Below the pieces are notes generated by a model, which did not search any database, was not told where the DNA came from, and saw nothing but the letters and a program-made list of their open reading frames with translations. From Mycolicibacter heraklionensis (lineage in GTDB: Bacteria > Actinomycetota > Actinomycetes > Mycobacteriales > Mycobacteriaceae), in contig NZ_LDPO01000016.1 of assembly GCF_001021505.1 (NCBI RefSeq), positions 62,001 through 126,000 on the forward strand: a stretch of 64,000 nucleotides of DNA. The letters run 5' to 3'. Below, one piece after another: positions 8,765-17,991 of this stretch (positions within the stretch are counted from its first letter, which is position 1; each line of letters starts with the position of its first letter). A program made the position numbers and the translations under genes.

Positions 8765-8802
8765 CAGAGCCGCGTAGGCCGGCTCAGCGCCGAGAGGCCC
8801 GA

Positions 8803-8834
8803 AAACCCCCGCACACGCCGGTGTGCGGGGGTTT
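8803..8834 (+). terminator. Hairpin terminator after hsp20
   Basis: Perfect 14-bp inverted repeat (AAACCCCCGCACAC and GTGTGCGGGGGTTT) around a GCCG loop, 38 bp after the hsp20 stop and before the Sdh1 promoter. There is only a short T run, as is common in mycobacterial terminators. Confidence 0.75.
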
Positions 8835-8859
8835 CGGCGTCCAAACACGTAATGTGCGC

Positions 8860-8879
8860 AACGTGATCTGTCTCACGTT
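8860..8879. promoter_or_regulatory. CRP-like palindrome upstream of the Sdh1 operon
   Basis: AACGTGA-N6-TCACGTT is a perfect inverted repeat; its core GTGA-N6-TCAC is the CRP/FNR-family recognition pattern. It lies 64 bp upstream of the first gene of the Sdh1 operon. Control of sdh1 by cAMP-receptor proteins has been described in fast-growing mycobacteria; binding here is inferred. Confidence 0.6.
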
Positions 8880-8942
8880 CCGTTCCCCATGTGATTAGCA
8901 TCGGGTGTACGTACTGTGATCCGTACCACCCGAGGAGGTCTG

Positions 8943-9239
8943 GTGTCGAGCACTACCGAACTCGCCGAACTGCACACCCTGATCGGTGACCTGCGGCGTT
9001 GCGTGCTGGGGCTGAAGACCCGGTTTGGGGACATTCCCGGAATGCGCCGCATCGAGCTGGACGCGGAGCGCATCCTCACCGACGTCCAACTCCTCGAATC
9101 CGATGCCGGTGAGATGGACTTGGAGCGCTGGGCGGCCGAGCGGTCGCACGAGAAGATCACCATCCCCGACACCGAATACGACAGTGAATTCTGGCGTGAC
9201 GTCGACGACGAAGGCGTCGGCGGCCAAGGCAGGTACTGA
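8943..9239 (+). CDS. Small conserved protein of the Sdh1 operon (Rv0250c-like)
   Basis: Acidic protein of 98 residues with no recognised domain. The GTG at 8943 is chosen because GAGGAGG lies just upstream; an in-frame upstream start at 8916 lacks such a site. It is the first gene of the operon leading into the Sdh1 subunits, as Rv0250c precedes Rv0249c-Rv0247c. Its role is unknown; the conserved position suggests assembly or regulation of the complex. Confidence 0.85.
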   Translation: MSSTTELAELHTLIGDLRRCVLGLKTRFGDIPGMRRIELDAERILTDVQLLESDAGEMDLERWAAERSHEKITIPDTEYDSEFWRDVDDEGVGGQGRY

Positions 9240-9308
9240 CCCACACCGGGTGCTGCTTGCGGCCAAGGGGCGCCCTCCGACGAACTGAGCCGAAGGGAAC
9301 CCCACCAG

Positions 9309-10139
9309 ATGAGCGCACCCGCCGTGAACCGTCCCGGCCCCGGCGTCTTCTCGGCGACTCGCGCACGGATCGCGAATCGCACCCTGCGTACCGACCGCTG
9401 GTGGCTCTCGCCGCTGCGGGTGAACCTCGGACTGGACGCGTTCATCATCTACGCGACCATCCGGTCGTTCTGGGGCAGCGCCTACTGGGTTGACAAGTAC
9501 CACTACCTGACGCCGTTCTACTCGCCGTGCATCAGCGCGTCGTGCGTGCCCGGGTCAAGCCACCTCGGCGTCTGGTTGCCGGAATTCCCCCGGTGGATCC
9601 CCTTGGGGGCGTTGGTATTGCCCTTCCTGCTCTGTTTTCGGCTCACCTGCTACTACTACCGCAAGGCCTACTACCGGGCCTTCTGGCAGTCGCCGACGGC
9701 GTGCGCGGTTCCCGAGCCTCGAGCCCACTACACCGGTGAGACCCGATTCCCGCTGATCCTGCAGAACAGCCACCGCTACTTCTTCTACGCCGCGTTCGCG
9801 CTGGCCGCGCTCAATACCTATGACGCGTTCGCCGCGCTGCACTCCGACGACGGGCCCGGCGGATTCGGCTTCGGCGTCGGCAATATCGTGCTGTTCGCGA
9901 ACGTGGCGATGCTGTGGGCCTACACCGGCGGCTGCCACTCCTGCCGGCACATCTTCGGCGGTCGCCTCAACCACTTCTCCAAACACCCGGTCCGCTACTG
10001 GTTCTGGACGAAGATCAGCTGGTTCAACGGCCGGCACCAGCAGTTCGCCTGGATCACCCTGGGCACGCTGGCCTTCACCGACCTCTACGTCGCACTGGTG
10101 TCCAGCGGCGTCATCACCGATTTCCGGTTCGTCGGCTGA
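9309..10139 (+). CDS. sdhC: Succinate dehydrogenase Sdh1 membrane anchor subunit
   Basis: Protein of 276 residues (Rv0249c-like) with about five hydrophobic membrane segments and several conserved histidines suited to heme binding. It anchors the flavoprotein and iron-sulfur subunits to the cytoplasmic membrane and should contact menaquinone. This single fused anchor is typical of Sdh1-type complexes. It is followed 34 bp later by the flavoprotein gene. The symbol is by analogy; naming differs between authors. Confidence 0.88.
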   Translation: MSAPAVNRPGPGVFSATRARIANRTLRTDRWWLSPLRVNLGLDAFIIYATIRSFWGSAYWVDKYHYLTPFYSPCISASCVPGSSHLGVWLPEFPRWIPLGALVLPFLLCFRLTCYYYRKAYYRAFWQSPTACAVPEPRAHYTGETRFPLILQNSHRYFFYAAFALAALNTYDAFAALHSDDGPGGFGFGVGNIVLFANVAMLWAYTGGCHSCRHIFGGRLNHFSKHPVRYWFWTKISWFNGRHQQFAWITLGTLAFTDLYVALVSSGVITDFRFVG

Positions 10140-10173
10140 CTGCCGCGATCACACGAAGGGTAAGCGAGAATTC

Positions 10174-12093
10174 ATGGTTGAAGTCGAACGGCACTCCTAC
10201 GACGTGGTCGTGATCGGTGCCGGCGGCGCTGGCCTGCGCGCGGTGATCGAAGCTCGCGAACAGGGCCTGAGCGTGGCGGTGGTGTGCAAGTCGCTGTTCG
10301 GTAAGGCGCACACCGTGATGGCCGAGGGCGGTTGCGCGGCGTCGATGGGCAACGTCAACTCCAAGGACAACTGGCAGGTGCACTTCCGCGACACCATGCG
10401 TGGCGGGAAGTTCCTCAACAACTGGCGGATGGCCGAACTGCACGCCCGGGAAGCACCGGAGCGGGTCTGGGAGTTGGAGACCTACGGCGCGCTGTTCGAC
10501 CGCACCCCCGACGGAAAGATCAACCAGCGCAACTTCGGTGGCCACACCTACCCGCGGCTGGCCCACGTCGGAGACCGCACCGGTCTCGAGCTGATCCGCA
10601 CCATGCAGCAGAAAGTGGTTTCGCTGCAACAGGACGACTACGCCCAGTTCGGTGACTACGAGGCGCGGATCAAGATCTTCCACGAGTGCACCATCACCGA
10701 ACTGCTCAAAGACGAAGCAACCGGCGCTATTTCGGGTGCCTTCGGCTACTGGCGGGAAAGCGGCAACTTCGTATTGTTCGAAGCGCCGGCGGTGGTGCTG
10801 GCCACCGGCGGCATCGGTAAGTCGTTCAAGGTGACGTCGAACTCCTGGGAGTACACCGGCGACGGGCACGCGCTGGCGCTGCGGGCCGGCGCGACGCTGA
10901 TCAACATGGAGTTCGTCCAGTTCCACCCGACCGGGATGGTGTGGCCGCCCAGCGTCAAGGGGATTCTGGTCACCGAGGGCGTGCGCGGCGACGGCGGAGT
11001 GCTCAAGAACTCCGACGGAACCCGGTTCATGTTCGACTACATCCCGCCGGTGTTCAAGGGCCAGTACGCCGAGACCGAGCAAGAGGCCGATCAGTGGCTC
11101 AAGGACAACGACTCGGCCCGCCGCACCCCCGACCTGCTGCCGCGTGACGAGGTGGCCCGCGCCATCAACTCCGAAGTCAAAGCCGGACGCGGTTCGCCGC
11201 ACGGCGGGGTGTTCCTCGATATCGCCTCACGGCTCACGCCGGAGGAGATCAAGCGCCGGCTGCCCTCGATGTATCACCAGTTCATGCAGCTGGCCGAGGT
11301 CGACATCACCAAGGACGCAATGGAAGTCGGCCCCACCTGCCACTACGTGATGGGTGGCATCGAGGTCGACCCGGACACTGGCGCGGCGGCGGTGCCCGGA
11401 CTGTTCGCCGCCGGTGAATGCTCCGGCGGGATGCACGGTTCCAACCGGCTGGGCGGCAACTCCCTGTCGGACCTGCTGGTGTTCGGCCGCCGCGCCGGTT
11501 TAGGCGCCGCGCAGTACGTGCAGGGTCTGGACACCCGCCCTGCGGTGACACCGGCAGCGCTGGAGGCCGCCGCCGAGCTGGCACTGGCCCCGTTCAACGG
11601 TCCATCCGGCGGCGCCACGCCGGAGAACCCGTACACCCTGCACTCCGAGCTGCAACAGTCGATGAATGACTTGGTCGGCATCATCCGTAATGCCGGCGAG
11701 CTGGAACAAGCCCTGGTCCGCATCGAGGAGTTCAAGGCCCGGTTCGGGGCCCTCACCGTCGACGGTGGACGGCACTACAACCCGGGCTGGCATCTGGCCG
11801 TCGACCTGCGCAACATGCTGCTGGTCAGCGAATGCGTGGCCAAAGCCGCACTGCAACGCACCGAGAGCCGCGGCGGGCACACCCGCGACGACTACCCGGG
11901 GATGGACTCCAACTGGCGCAAAACCCTACTGGTCTGCCGGGTTTCGGACCACAGCGCCGTTCCCGACATCACGATCACCCCGGAGCCTCAGACCGGGATG
12001 CGCGAGGACTTGTTGGAGCTGTTCGAGATCTCCGAACTGGAGAAGTACTACACCGACCAAGAGCTGGCGCAACATCCGGGACGGAGAGCGTAA
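10174..12093 (+). CDS. sdhA: Succinate dehydrogenase Sdh1 flavoprotein subunit
   Basis: Protein of 639 residues (Rv0248c-like). An N-terminal dinucleotide fold carries GAGGAG; His46 in KAHTVMAEGG is the expected covalent FAD ligand. Active-site segments QFHPTG and RLGGNSLSD are present. It oxidises succinate to fumarate and passes electrons to SdhB. The ATG at 10174 gives the family N-terminus. The stop overlaps the sdhB start by one base (TAATG). Confidence 0.95.
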   Translation: MVEVERHSYDVVVIGAGGAGLRAVIEAREQGLSVAVVCKSLFGKAHTVMAEGGCAASMGNVNSKDNWQVHFRDTMRGGKFLNNWRMAELHAREAPERVWELETYGALFDRTPDGKINQRNFGGHTYPRLAHVGDRTGLELIRTMQQKVVSLQQDDYAQFGDYEARIKIFHECTITELLKDEATGAISGAFGYWRESGNFVLFEAPAVVLATGGIGKSFKVTSNSWEYTGDGHALALRAGATLINMEFVQFHPTGMVWPPSVKGILVTEGVRGDGGVLKNSDGTRFMFDYIPPVFKGQYAETEQEADQWLKDNDSARRTPDLLPRDEVARAINSEVKAGRGSPHGGVFLDIASRLTPEEIKRRLPSMYHQFMQLAEVDITKDAMEVGPTCHYVMGGIEVDPDTGAAAVPGLFAAGECSGGMHGSNRLGGNSLSDLLVFGRRAGLGAAQYVQGLDTRPAVTPAALEAAAELALAPFNGPSGGATPENPYTLHSELQQSMNDLVGIIRNAGELEQALVRIEEFKARFGALTVDGGRHYNPGWHLAVDLRNMLLVSECVAKAALQRTESRGGHTRDDYPGMDSNWRKTLLVCRVSDHSAVPDITITPEPQTGMREDLLELFEISELEKYYTDQELAQHPGRRA

Positions 12094-12848
12094 TGACACA
12101 CAACGCCCACCTGCGAGTCTGGCGCGGTGACGTTGACGGCGGTGGACTTCAGGATTTCGAGGTCGAGGTCAACGAGGGCGAGGTGGTTCTCGACGTCATC
12201 CACCGCCTGCAGGCCACCCAGACCCCGGACCTGGCGGTGCGCTGGAACTGCAAGGCCGGCAAGTGCGGATCATGTTCGGCGGAGATCAACGGGCTCCCGC
12301 GACTGCTGTGCATGACGCGGATGTCGACGTTCGCCCCGGATGAGACGATCACGGTGACCCCGGTGCGGACCTTTCCGGTGATTCGCGACCTGGTCACCGA
12401 TGTCTCGTTCAACTACCAGAAGGCCCGCGAGATGCCGGCTTTCAAGCCCCCGGCGGATCTCAAGCCCGGTGAGTACCGGATGCAGCAGGTGGATGTGGAG
12501 CGCTCCCAGGAGTTCCGCAAATGCATCGAGTGCTTCCTGTGCCAGAACGTCTGCCACGTCATCCGGGACCACGAGGAGAACAAGCCACGGTTCTCCGGGC
12601 CTCGGATGTTCATCCGGCTCGCGGAGTTGGACATGCACCCGCTGGACGCCGCCGACCGGCGTGACTTCGCCCAGGACGACGCCGGTCTGGGACTGTGCAA
12701 CATCACCAAGTGCTGTACCGAGGTCTGCCCGGAGCACATCACGATCACCGACAACGCCATCATCCCGATGAAGGAACGGGTGGCTGGGAACCGCTATGAC
12801 CCGGTGGTCTGGCTCGGTCGAAAGATCTTCCGCCGCAAGGCCGACTGA
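12093..12848 (+). CDS. sdhB: Succinate dehydrogenase Sdh1 iron-sulfur subunit
   Basis: Protein of 251 residues (Rv0247c-like). The N-terminal ferredoxin domain has the [2Fe-2S] cysteines in WNCKAGKCGSC and a later LLC. The C-terminal domain has CIECFLCQNVC and CNITKCCTEVC for the [4Fe-4S] and third cluster. It carries electrons from the flavin to the membrane quinone site. It is the last gene of the Sdh1 operon and its 3' end faces the aldo/keto reductase. Confidence 0.95.
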   Translation: MTHNAHLRVWRGDVDGGGLQDFEVEVNEGEVVLDVIHRLQATQTPDLAVRWNCKAGKCGSCSAEINGLPRLLCMTRMSTFAPDETITVTPVRTFPVIRDLVTDVSFNYQKAREMPAFKPPADLKPGEYRMQQVDVERSQEFRKCIECFLCQNVCHVIRDHEENKPRFSGPRMFIRLAELDMHPLDAADRRDFAQDDAGLGLCNITKCCTEVCPEHITITDNAIIPMKERVAGNRYDPVVWLGRKIFRRKAD

Positions 12849-12850
12849 CG

Positions 12851-13720
12851 CTAGGTTCCCAGGAACGTCATCGGGTCGTGTAAAACCCGGGTGCCGTCGT
12901 GCAGGCCGTCCAGGGTGGCCATGTCGGCCTCGGACAGCTCGAACTCGAAGACGTCCAGGTTCGCCGCAACCCGCTCAGGATTGCCGGACCGTGAGATCAC
13001 CGCGTTGCCGCACTGCAGATTCCACCGGATCAAGATCTGCGCCGGCGTTCTTCCATGCGCGCTCGCCAGCGCCGTCACCGCGGGGTCATCGAGCAGCCGT
13101 CCCACGCCCAGCGGGCTGTAGGACTGGGTGACGATGTCGCGGTTGGCGTTGACGTCGCGAAGCTCGGCCTGGTTGAGCCGCGGATGCAGTTCGATCTGGT
13201 TGATCGCCGGGGTCACGCCGGTCTCGTCGATCACCTCGGTCAGGTGTTCCTCGGTGAAGTTGCACACCCCGACCGACTGCACCAGGCCGGCGTCGCGGGC
13301 CTCGATCATCGCTTCGAAGCTCTCCACATACTTGCCCAGCTGCGGTGCCGGCCAATGGATGAGGTACATGTCGATGTAGTCCAGACCGAGCTGCTCCAGG
13401 CTGTGTTCACAGGCCTGCTTGGCAGCCGAGTAGCCCTGACTGGAAGTGCCCAACTTGGTGCTGACGAACAACTCGGAACGCGGCACACCGGACGCCTCGA
13501 TCGCCCGTCCCACCACGGCTTCGTTGCCGTAGGACGCGGCGGTGTCGATCAGCCGGCAGCCGCTTTCCAGGGCTGCCAGCACCGATGCCTCGGTCTGCTC
13601 GTCGGACAGTTTTGCGACCCCGAGACCCAGCACGGGCATGGCCACCTCGTCATTGAGGGCCACCTGGGGAATCGACATTGAAGTATCTGCGGCGGATTCC
13701 AACTCGAATGAAATCGTCAT
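12851..13720 (-). CDS. Aldo/keto reductase
   Basis: NADPH-dependent aldo/keto reductase (Rv2971-like by recall). The catalytic tetrad is visible: Asp in LIDTAASYGNE with its Tyr, Lys in STKLG, and His in LIHWP. The outer start (13720) gives 289 residues; the ATG at 13678 gives 275 and matches the family length better, though neither has a well-spaced ribosome-binding site. Probably a stress or aldehyde-detoxifying enzyme; the substrate cannot be told. It converges on sdhB with a two-base gap. Confidence 0.88.
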   Translation of the reverse strand: MTISFELESAADTSMSIPQVALNDEVAMPVLGLGVAKLSDEQTEASVLAALESGCRLIDTAASYGNEAVVGRAIEASGVPRSELFVSTKLGTSSQGYSAAKQACEHSLEQLGLDYIDMYLIHWPAPQLGKYVESFEAMIEARDAGLVQSVGVCNFTEEHLTEVIDETGVTPAINQIELHPRLNQAELRDVNANRDIVTQSYSPLGVGRLLDDPAVTALASAHGRTPAQILIRWNLQCGNAVISRSGNPERVAANLDVFEFELSEADMATLDGLHDGTRVLHDPMTFLGT

Positions 13721-13959
13721 CTCTTCGACCTACACATTCCGTTACTTTGCCATCACTAGTTACGTGTCGATCAGCTGGGAAACCAGCTGCTACTGGCCAG
13801 TTTTCACTATCTGGCGATTGCCGCGCCGATGCGGCCGCGGAAGCTTCAGCGCTTCTGCACGTCCCGTTCTACCGACGCAGTCGAACGGTGGTCAACAGGT
13901 GATAGGTAATAAACCGGCCGCGAAGTGAACCCGCTCACAATGCTTCTGGCATGACCCGG

Positions 13960-14829
13960 CTACTGCGGAATGGCGGCCCAGCCACCTTCACGCTGCAGCA
14001 GTGCGATCAAGGCATCGGCGACGCCCGGCGCCGCGGCGACGCACACCTCGCCGCTGTCGATCTCCGGCCCGGGCAGCACCACCCGTGCCCCCGCCTCCAC
14101 GGCGATCAGCGCTCCGGCGGCGTAGTCCCACGGCTTGATCCCATGCTCGTAGTACGCGTCCAGCCGCCCGGCAGCGACCATGCACAGGTCCAGCGCGGCC
14201 GAACCGATCCGGCGGACGTCACGCACTGCCGGCAACAGCCGGGCGAGCAACGCCGCCTGGGCGGCCCGGCGCCGGGGCGAATAGCCGAACCCGGTGCCCA
14301 GCAGCACCAGCGACAACTCGCTCACATCGGTGCAGCGCAGCCCAACAGTTCCCTGCTCATCGGCGACCCGCGCGCCCAATCCGGCGCCGGCAGAATAGAT
14401 CCGGCCACCGACCACGTCTGCAACCGCGCCGGCTACCGACACCCCGCCGATCTGCGCTGCCACCGAAACCGCGTAGGCGGGGACGTCGTACATGAAGTTC
14501 ACCGTGCCGTCGATCGGGTCGACCACCCAGGTGACCAGACCCGGTTCACCTCCGGAGAGGTCGCCGGAACCTCCGCCTTCCTCGCCCAGCACCGCGTCAC
14601 CGGGCCGCAGCTGTGTCAGCCGATCCCGGATGAGGCTCTCGGTCTCGGTGTCGACCACAGTGACCGGATCGGTCGGGCTGCTTTTCGTCTGGACCAGGCC
14701 AGAGGACGACTCGACCCCTTGCGCGCCGAACACCTCGGCGCGTCGACGCCGGACGAAGGCGGCGGCCTCGGCTACCAGCGTCTCGGCCGTGGACCTCAGT
14801 TGCACGGGGTCACTACTGAGATTCGCCAT
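13960..14829 (-). CDS. Inositol monophosphatase family enzyme (SuhB-like)
   Basis: Protein of 289 residues from the ATG at 14829; an upstream in-frame start at 14865 is possible. The metal-binding motifs of the family are present in order: GEEGG, DPIDGTVNF and WDYAAG. It should dephosphorylate inositol-1-phosphate or a related sugar phosphate, feeding phosphatidylinositol synthesis; mycobacteria carry several paralogues with different substrates. It lies in a three-gene minus-strand group with two small flavin-type proteins. Confidence 0.88.
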   Translation of the reverse strand: MANLSSDPVQLRSTAETLVAEAAAFVRRRRAEVFGAQGVESSSGLVQTKSSPTDPVTVVDTETESLIRDRLTQLRPGDAVLGEEGGGSGDLSGGEPGLVTWVVDPIDGTVNFMYDVPAYAVSVAAQIGGVSVAGAVADVVGGRIYSAGAGLGARVADEQGTVGLRCTDVSELSLVLLGTGFGYSPRRRAAQAALLARLLPAVRDVRRIGSAALDLCMVAAGRLDAYYEHGIKPWDYAAGALIAVEAGARVVLPGPEIDSGEVCVAAAPGVADALIALLQREGGWAAIPQ

Positions 14830-14884
14830 CTGCCCATACCAACACATCCGCTGCGGCTGGCGCACGAACCGCCGTGACCACTCG

Positions 14885-15280
14885 TCAGTGTGCCGGCGGC
14901 GTGATCCGGTCGGCTACGACGGTGACCAGAACCCGAGTCTCGGGCCCGCCGGTGAAATTGGGATACGGCACGCCCAGATACTTCTGTGAGATCTCGTCGA
15001 TGCTGGCGGCAGCATCTTCGGTCGTCGTATCAACGACACGTCCGCGCACCGCGTAGTAGCGGCTAGTGTCGTCGGGGTCGACGACGTTGATCGCCACCCG
15101 CGCGTCGCGGGCGATGTTGCGGGCCTTCTGCGCCCCGTCGACGATGTTGATCACAACATGCTCGCCGTCGGTCGTCACCCAGGTCTGCGTGAGGTGCGGC
15201 GCCCCATCCGGCATCAACGTGGCGATGAAGCACAGGCTGGGTCGCCGGAGCAGATCGAGCAGTTCCTCCGGAAGTGGCAT
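14885..15280 (-). CDS. PPOX-class F420/flavin-dependent split-barrel protein
   Basis: Protein of 131 residues with the pyridoxamine-phosphate-oxidase-like split barrel, resembling the Rv1155-type F420-dependent family. I chose the ATG at 15280 because GGTGAGGAGCC lies directly upstream; an in-frame start at 15322 lacks one. Typical strands FIATLMPDGAPHLTQTWV and RYYAVRGRV are present. Probably an F420- or FMN-linked reductase of unknown substrate. Confidence 0.82.
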   Translation of the reverse strand: MPLPEELLDLLRRPSLCFIATLMPDGAPHLTQTWVTTDGEHVVINIVDGAQKARNIARDARVAINVVDPDDTSRYYAVRGRVVDTTTEDAAASIDEISQKYLGVPYPNFTGGPETRVLVTVVADRITPPAH

Positions 15281-15350
15281 GGTTGGCTCCTCACCATGTG
15301 CAGGCGTCAGGTCTGGACACAACAGCGGGCGGGTGCCACCGGTCCGGCGA

Positions 15351-15857
15351 TCAGCCTCCGAGACGGCGAAAACCGCTGCGGTGGAACACGATCGGCGCGA
15401 CCTCCGGGTCGACGGTCAATTCACAGACCCGCAGCACCACGATGGTGTGGTCCCCGGCGGGCACCAACTGTTCGATGGCGCTGCCCAGCCACACGCCGGT
15501 GCCCTTGATGAATACCGCTCCGTCGTTGGTCACCGTCTCCAGCCCGGCGAACCGATCACCGGTCTTGGCGGCCAGGGTGCGCGCCGCGACGTCGTGCGCC
15601 TCGCCGAGCACGCTGATGCCCAACCGGGGCGAGTCCTTGAGTTTGGGCCACGTCGTCGAGGTGTTCTGCACGCAGAAGGACACCAGGGGCGGCTCCAACG
15701 AGACCGGCACGAAGGTGCTCGCCGCCAGGCCGACCCGAACACCATCGATCTCGGCCGCCACCGCCACCACTCCGGACGGGAAATGCCCGAAGGCTTCCCG
15801 CAGCGACGACGGGGTGAGCGGGGTCAGGTTGCTCGCGGAACTCACGTGGGGATTCAC
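15351..15857 (-). CDS. Flavin reductase domain protein (Rv0245-like)
   Basis: Protein of 168 residues of the flavin-reductase-like FMN-binding family, with the typical LREAFGHFPSGV start and G-AASTF-P-SLEPPL core. It should supply reduced flavin or act as a small flavoenzyme. It is divergent from fadE5 across a 248-bp region holding two palindromes, the same arrangement as Rv0245/Rv0244c. A GTG at 15845 is an alternative start. Confidence 0.85.
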   Translation of the reverse strand: MNPHVSSASNLTPLTPSSLREAFGHFPSGVVAVAAEIDGVRVGLAASTFVPVSLEPPLVSFCVQNTSTTWPKLKDSPRLGISVLGEAHDVAARTLAAKTGDRFAGLETVTNDGAVFIKGTGVWLGSAIEQLVPAGDHTIVVLRVCELTVDPEVAPIVFHRSGFRRLGG

Positions 15858-15958
15858 CGGGGACTCATTCGCCTCGTCTGGTCTGGTCGCCCAGAACCCT
15901 ACCCGCCGCCCCCTGGCCTCGGCAGATCGGCCGCTGAGGACCGCTTTCCCGAGGCGAG

Positions 15959-15972
15959 ACCAACCGGTTGGT
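15959..15972. promoter_or_regulatory. Perfect palindrome ACCAACCGGTTGGT between Rv0245-like gene and fadE5
   Basis: A 14-bp perfect palindrome, 102 bp upstream of the flavin-reductase start. It has the form of a TetR-family operator; the cognate regulator is unknown. Confidence 0.5.
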
Positions 15973-16040
15973 TACCCCAACAAAGGACATAGCTCACACC
16001 AGCTTGCACTATGGCTACTGGCGAGTATATTTCAGGTTAC

Positions 16041-16056
16041 GTTACTGGTGGGTAAC
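16041..16056. promoter_or_regulatory. TTAC-N6-GTAA operator upstream of fadE5
   Basis: GTTACTGGTGGGTAAC, an inverted repeat 50 bp before the fadE5 start. The same TTAC-N6-GTAA pattern occurs in the fadA2/fabG4 intergenic region and upstream of the tetR at 27102-27728, suggesting one shared repressor. Confidence 0.6.
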
Positions 16057-16105
16057 TTAATCCCGAGTACCCAACCATCAGGTGGCATTCCATGAGGAGG
16101 AAGCA

Positions 16106-17941
16106 GTGAGCCACTACAAGAGCAATGTCCGTGACCAGGTGTTCAACCTGTTCGAGGTGTTGGGCCTGGACCAGGTCTTCGGCGAGGGCGACTACGCCGA
16201 CCTGGACATCGACACCGCTCAGGAAATGCTTGGCGAGATGGTCCGCCTGGCCGAGGGCCCGATTGCCGAATCGTTCGTCGACGGCGACCGCAACCCGCCG
16301 GTGTTCGACCCGGCCACCCACTCGGTGACGCTGCCCGAGTCCTTCAAGAAGTCGGTGCGCGCCCATCTGGAAGGCGGCTGGGACCGGGTCGGGGTCATCG
16401 AGGAGCTCGGCGGCATTCCGATGCCCAAGGTCCTGATGTGGGCGCTGCAGGAGCACATCCTGGGCGCCAACCCGGCGGTGTGGATGTACGGCGGCGGCGC
16501 CGGCTTCGCCAACATCTTCTACAACATCGCCACCGAAGAGCAGAAGAAGTGGGCCATCCTCGCCGCCGAGCGCGGCTGGGGCTCGACGATGGTGCTGACC
16601 GAGCCGGACGCCGGCTCGGACGTGGGCGCCGGCCGCACCAAGGCCGTCCAGCAGGAGGACGGCTCGTGGCACATCGACGGTGTCAAGCGGTTCATCACCT
16701 CGGCTGACTCCGACGACCTGTTCGAGAACATCTTCCACCTCGTGCTGGCCCGCCCGGAGGGCGCGAAGCCCGGCACCAAGGGCCTGTCGCTGTTCTTCGT
16801 CCCGAAGTTCCTGTTCGACTTCGAGACCGGTGAGCTCGGCGAGCGTAACGGCGCGTTCGTCACCAACGTCGAGCACAAGATGGGCCTGAAGGTCTCGGCC
16901 ACCTGCGAGCTGACCTTCGGCCAGCACGGCGTACCGGCCAAGGGCTGGCTGGTCGGCGAGGTGCACAACGGCATCGCGCAGATGTTCGACGTGATCGAGC
17001 AGGCCCGGATGATGGTGGGCACCAAGGCCATCGCGACGCTGTCCACCGGCTACCTCAACGCACTCGAGTACGCCAAGGAGCGGGTGCAGGGCGCCGACCT
17101 GACCCAGATGACCGACAAGTCCGCGCCGCGGGTGACCATCACCCACCACCCGGACGTCCGCCGGTCGCTGATGACCCAGAAGGCCTACGCCGAGGGTCTG
17201 CGCGCGCTGTACATGTACACCGCCACTTTCCAGGACGAAGCGGTCGCCAAGGCGCTGCACGGTGTCGACGCCGACCTGGCGGTCCGGATCAACGACCTGA
17301 TGCTGCCGATCGTCAAGGGTGTCGGCTCCGAGCAGGCCTACGCCAAGCTCACCGAGAGTCTGCAGACCCTGGGTGGTTCGGGCTTCCTGCAGGACTACCC
17401 GATCGAGCAGTACATCCGTGACGCCAAGATCGACTCGCTCTACGAGGGCACCACGGCAATTCAGGCGCAGGACTTCTTCTTCCGCAAGATCATCCGCGAC
17501 AAGGGCACCGCACTGGGCCACGTCGCGGGCGAGATCGAGACGTTCATCAAGAACGAGACCGGCAACGGGCGACTGAAGGCCGAGCGGGAGCTGCTGGCCA
17601 CCGCGCTGGCCGACGTGCAGGGCATGGCGGCGACGCTGACCGGCTACCTGATGGCCGCGCAGGAGGACATCTCCAGCATCTACAAGGTCGGCCTGGGTTC
17701 GGTGCGCTTCCTGATGAGCGTCGGCGACCTGATGATCGGCTGGCTGCTGGCCCGCCAGGCCGCGGTGGCGGTAGCGAAGCTCGATGCAGGCGCCGAGGGC
17801 GCCGACCGCTCCTTCTACGAGGGCAAGATCGCGGTGGCGTCGTTCTTCACCAAGAACTTCCTGCCGTTGCTGACCAGCACTCGCTCGGTGATCGAGAACA
17901 TCGACAACGACATCATGGAGCTCGACGAAGCGGCGTTCTAG
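16106..17941 (+). CDS. fadE5: Acyl-CoA dehydrogenase FadE5
   Basis: Protein of 611 residues, the length of M. tuberculosis FadE5 (Rv0244c). It carries out the first oxidation of fatty-acid beta-oxidation, making trans-2-enoyl-CoA. FAD-binding LTEPDAGSDVG and the catalytic-base segment YEGTTAIQ are present, plus the extra C-terminal domain of the long FadE class. I chose the GTG at 16106 (SHYKSNVRD) because GAGGAGGAAGCA lies directly before it. Opposite-strand palindromes upstream suggest TetR control. Confidence 0.95.
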   Translation: MSHYKSNVRDQVFNLFEVLGLDQVFGEGDYADLDIDTAQEMLGEMVRLAEGPIAESFVDGDRNPPVFDPATHSVTLPESFKKSVRAHLEGGWDRVGVIEELGGIPMPKVLMWALQEHILGANPAVWMYGGGAGFANIFYNIATEEQKKWAILAAERGWGSTMVLTEPDAGSDVGAGRTKAVQQEDGSWHIDGVKRFITSADSDDLFENIFHLVLARPEGAKPGTKGLSLFFVPKFLFDFETGELGERNGAFVTNVEHKMGLKVSATCELTFGQHGVPAKGWLVGEVHNGIAQMFDVIEQARMMVGTKAIATLSTGYLNALEYAKERVQGADLTQMTDKSAPRVTITHHPDVRRSLMTQKAYAEGLRALYMYTATFQDEAVAKALHGVDADLAVRINDLMLPIVKGVGSEQAYAKLTESLQTLGGSGFLQDYPIEQYIRDAKIDSLYEGTTAIQAQDFFFRKIIRDKGTALGHVAGEIETFIKNETGNGRLKAERELLATALADVQGMAATLTGYLMAAQEDISSIYKVGLGSVRFLMSVGDLMIGWLLARQAAVAVAKLDAGAEGADRSFYEGKIAVASFFTKNFLPLLTSTRSVIENIDNDIMELDEAAF

Positions 17942-17960
17942 ACGCCGCGCACAGACCGCG

Positions 17961-17991
17961 CAGGCCCCCGGGGAGACCCCTTGGGGGCCTG
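17961..17991 (+). terminator. Hairpin terminator after fadE5
   Basis: Inverted repeat CAGGCCCCC / GGGGGCCTG with an inner GGGG-AGA-CCCC stem, 20 bp after the fadE5 stop and followed by a T-rich stretch. Confidence 0.7.

Noticed and set aside
13721..13959. Possible operator in the gap between the aldo/keto reductase and the phosphatase genes
   Set aside because: GTTAC occurs twice as a direct, not inverted, repeat, and no palindrome fits the patterns found elsewhere. I see nothing firm in this stretch.
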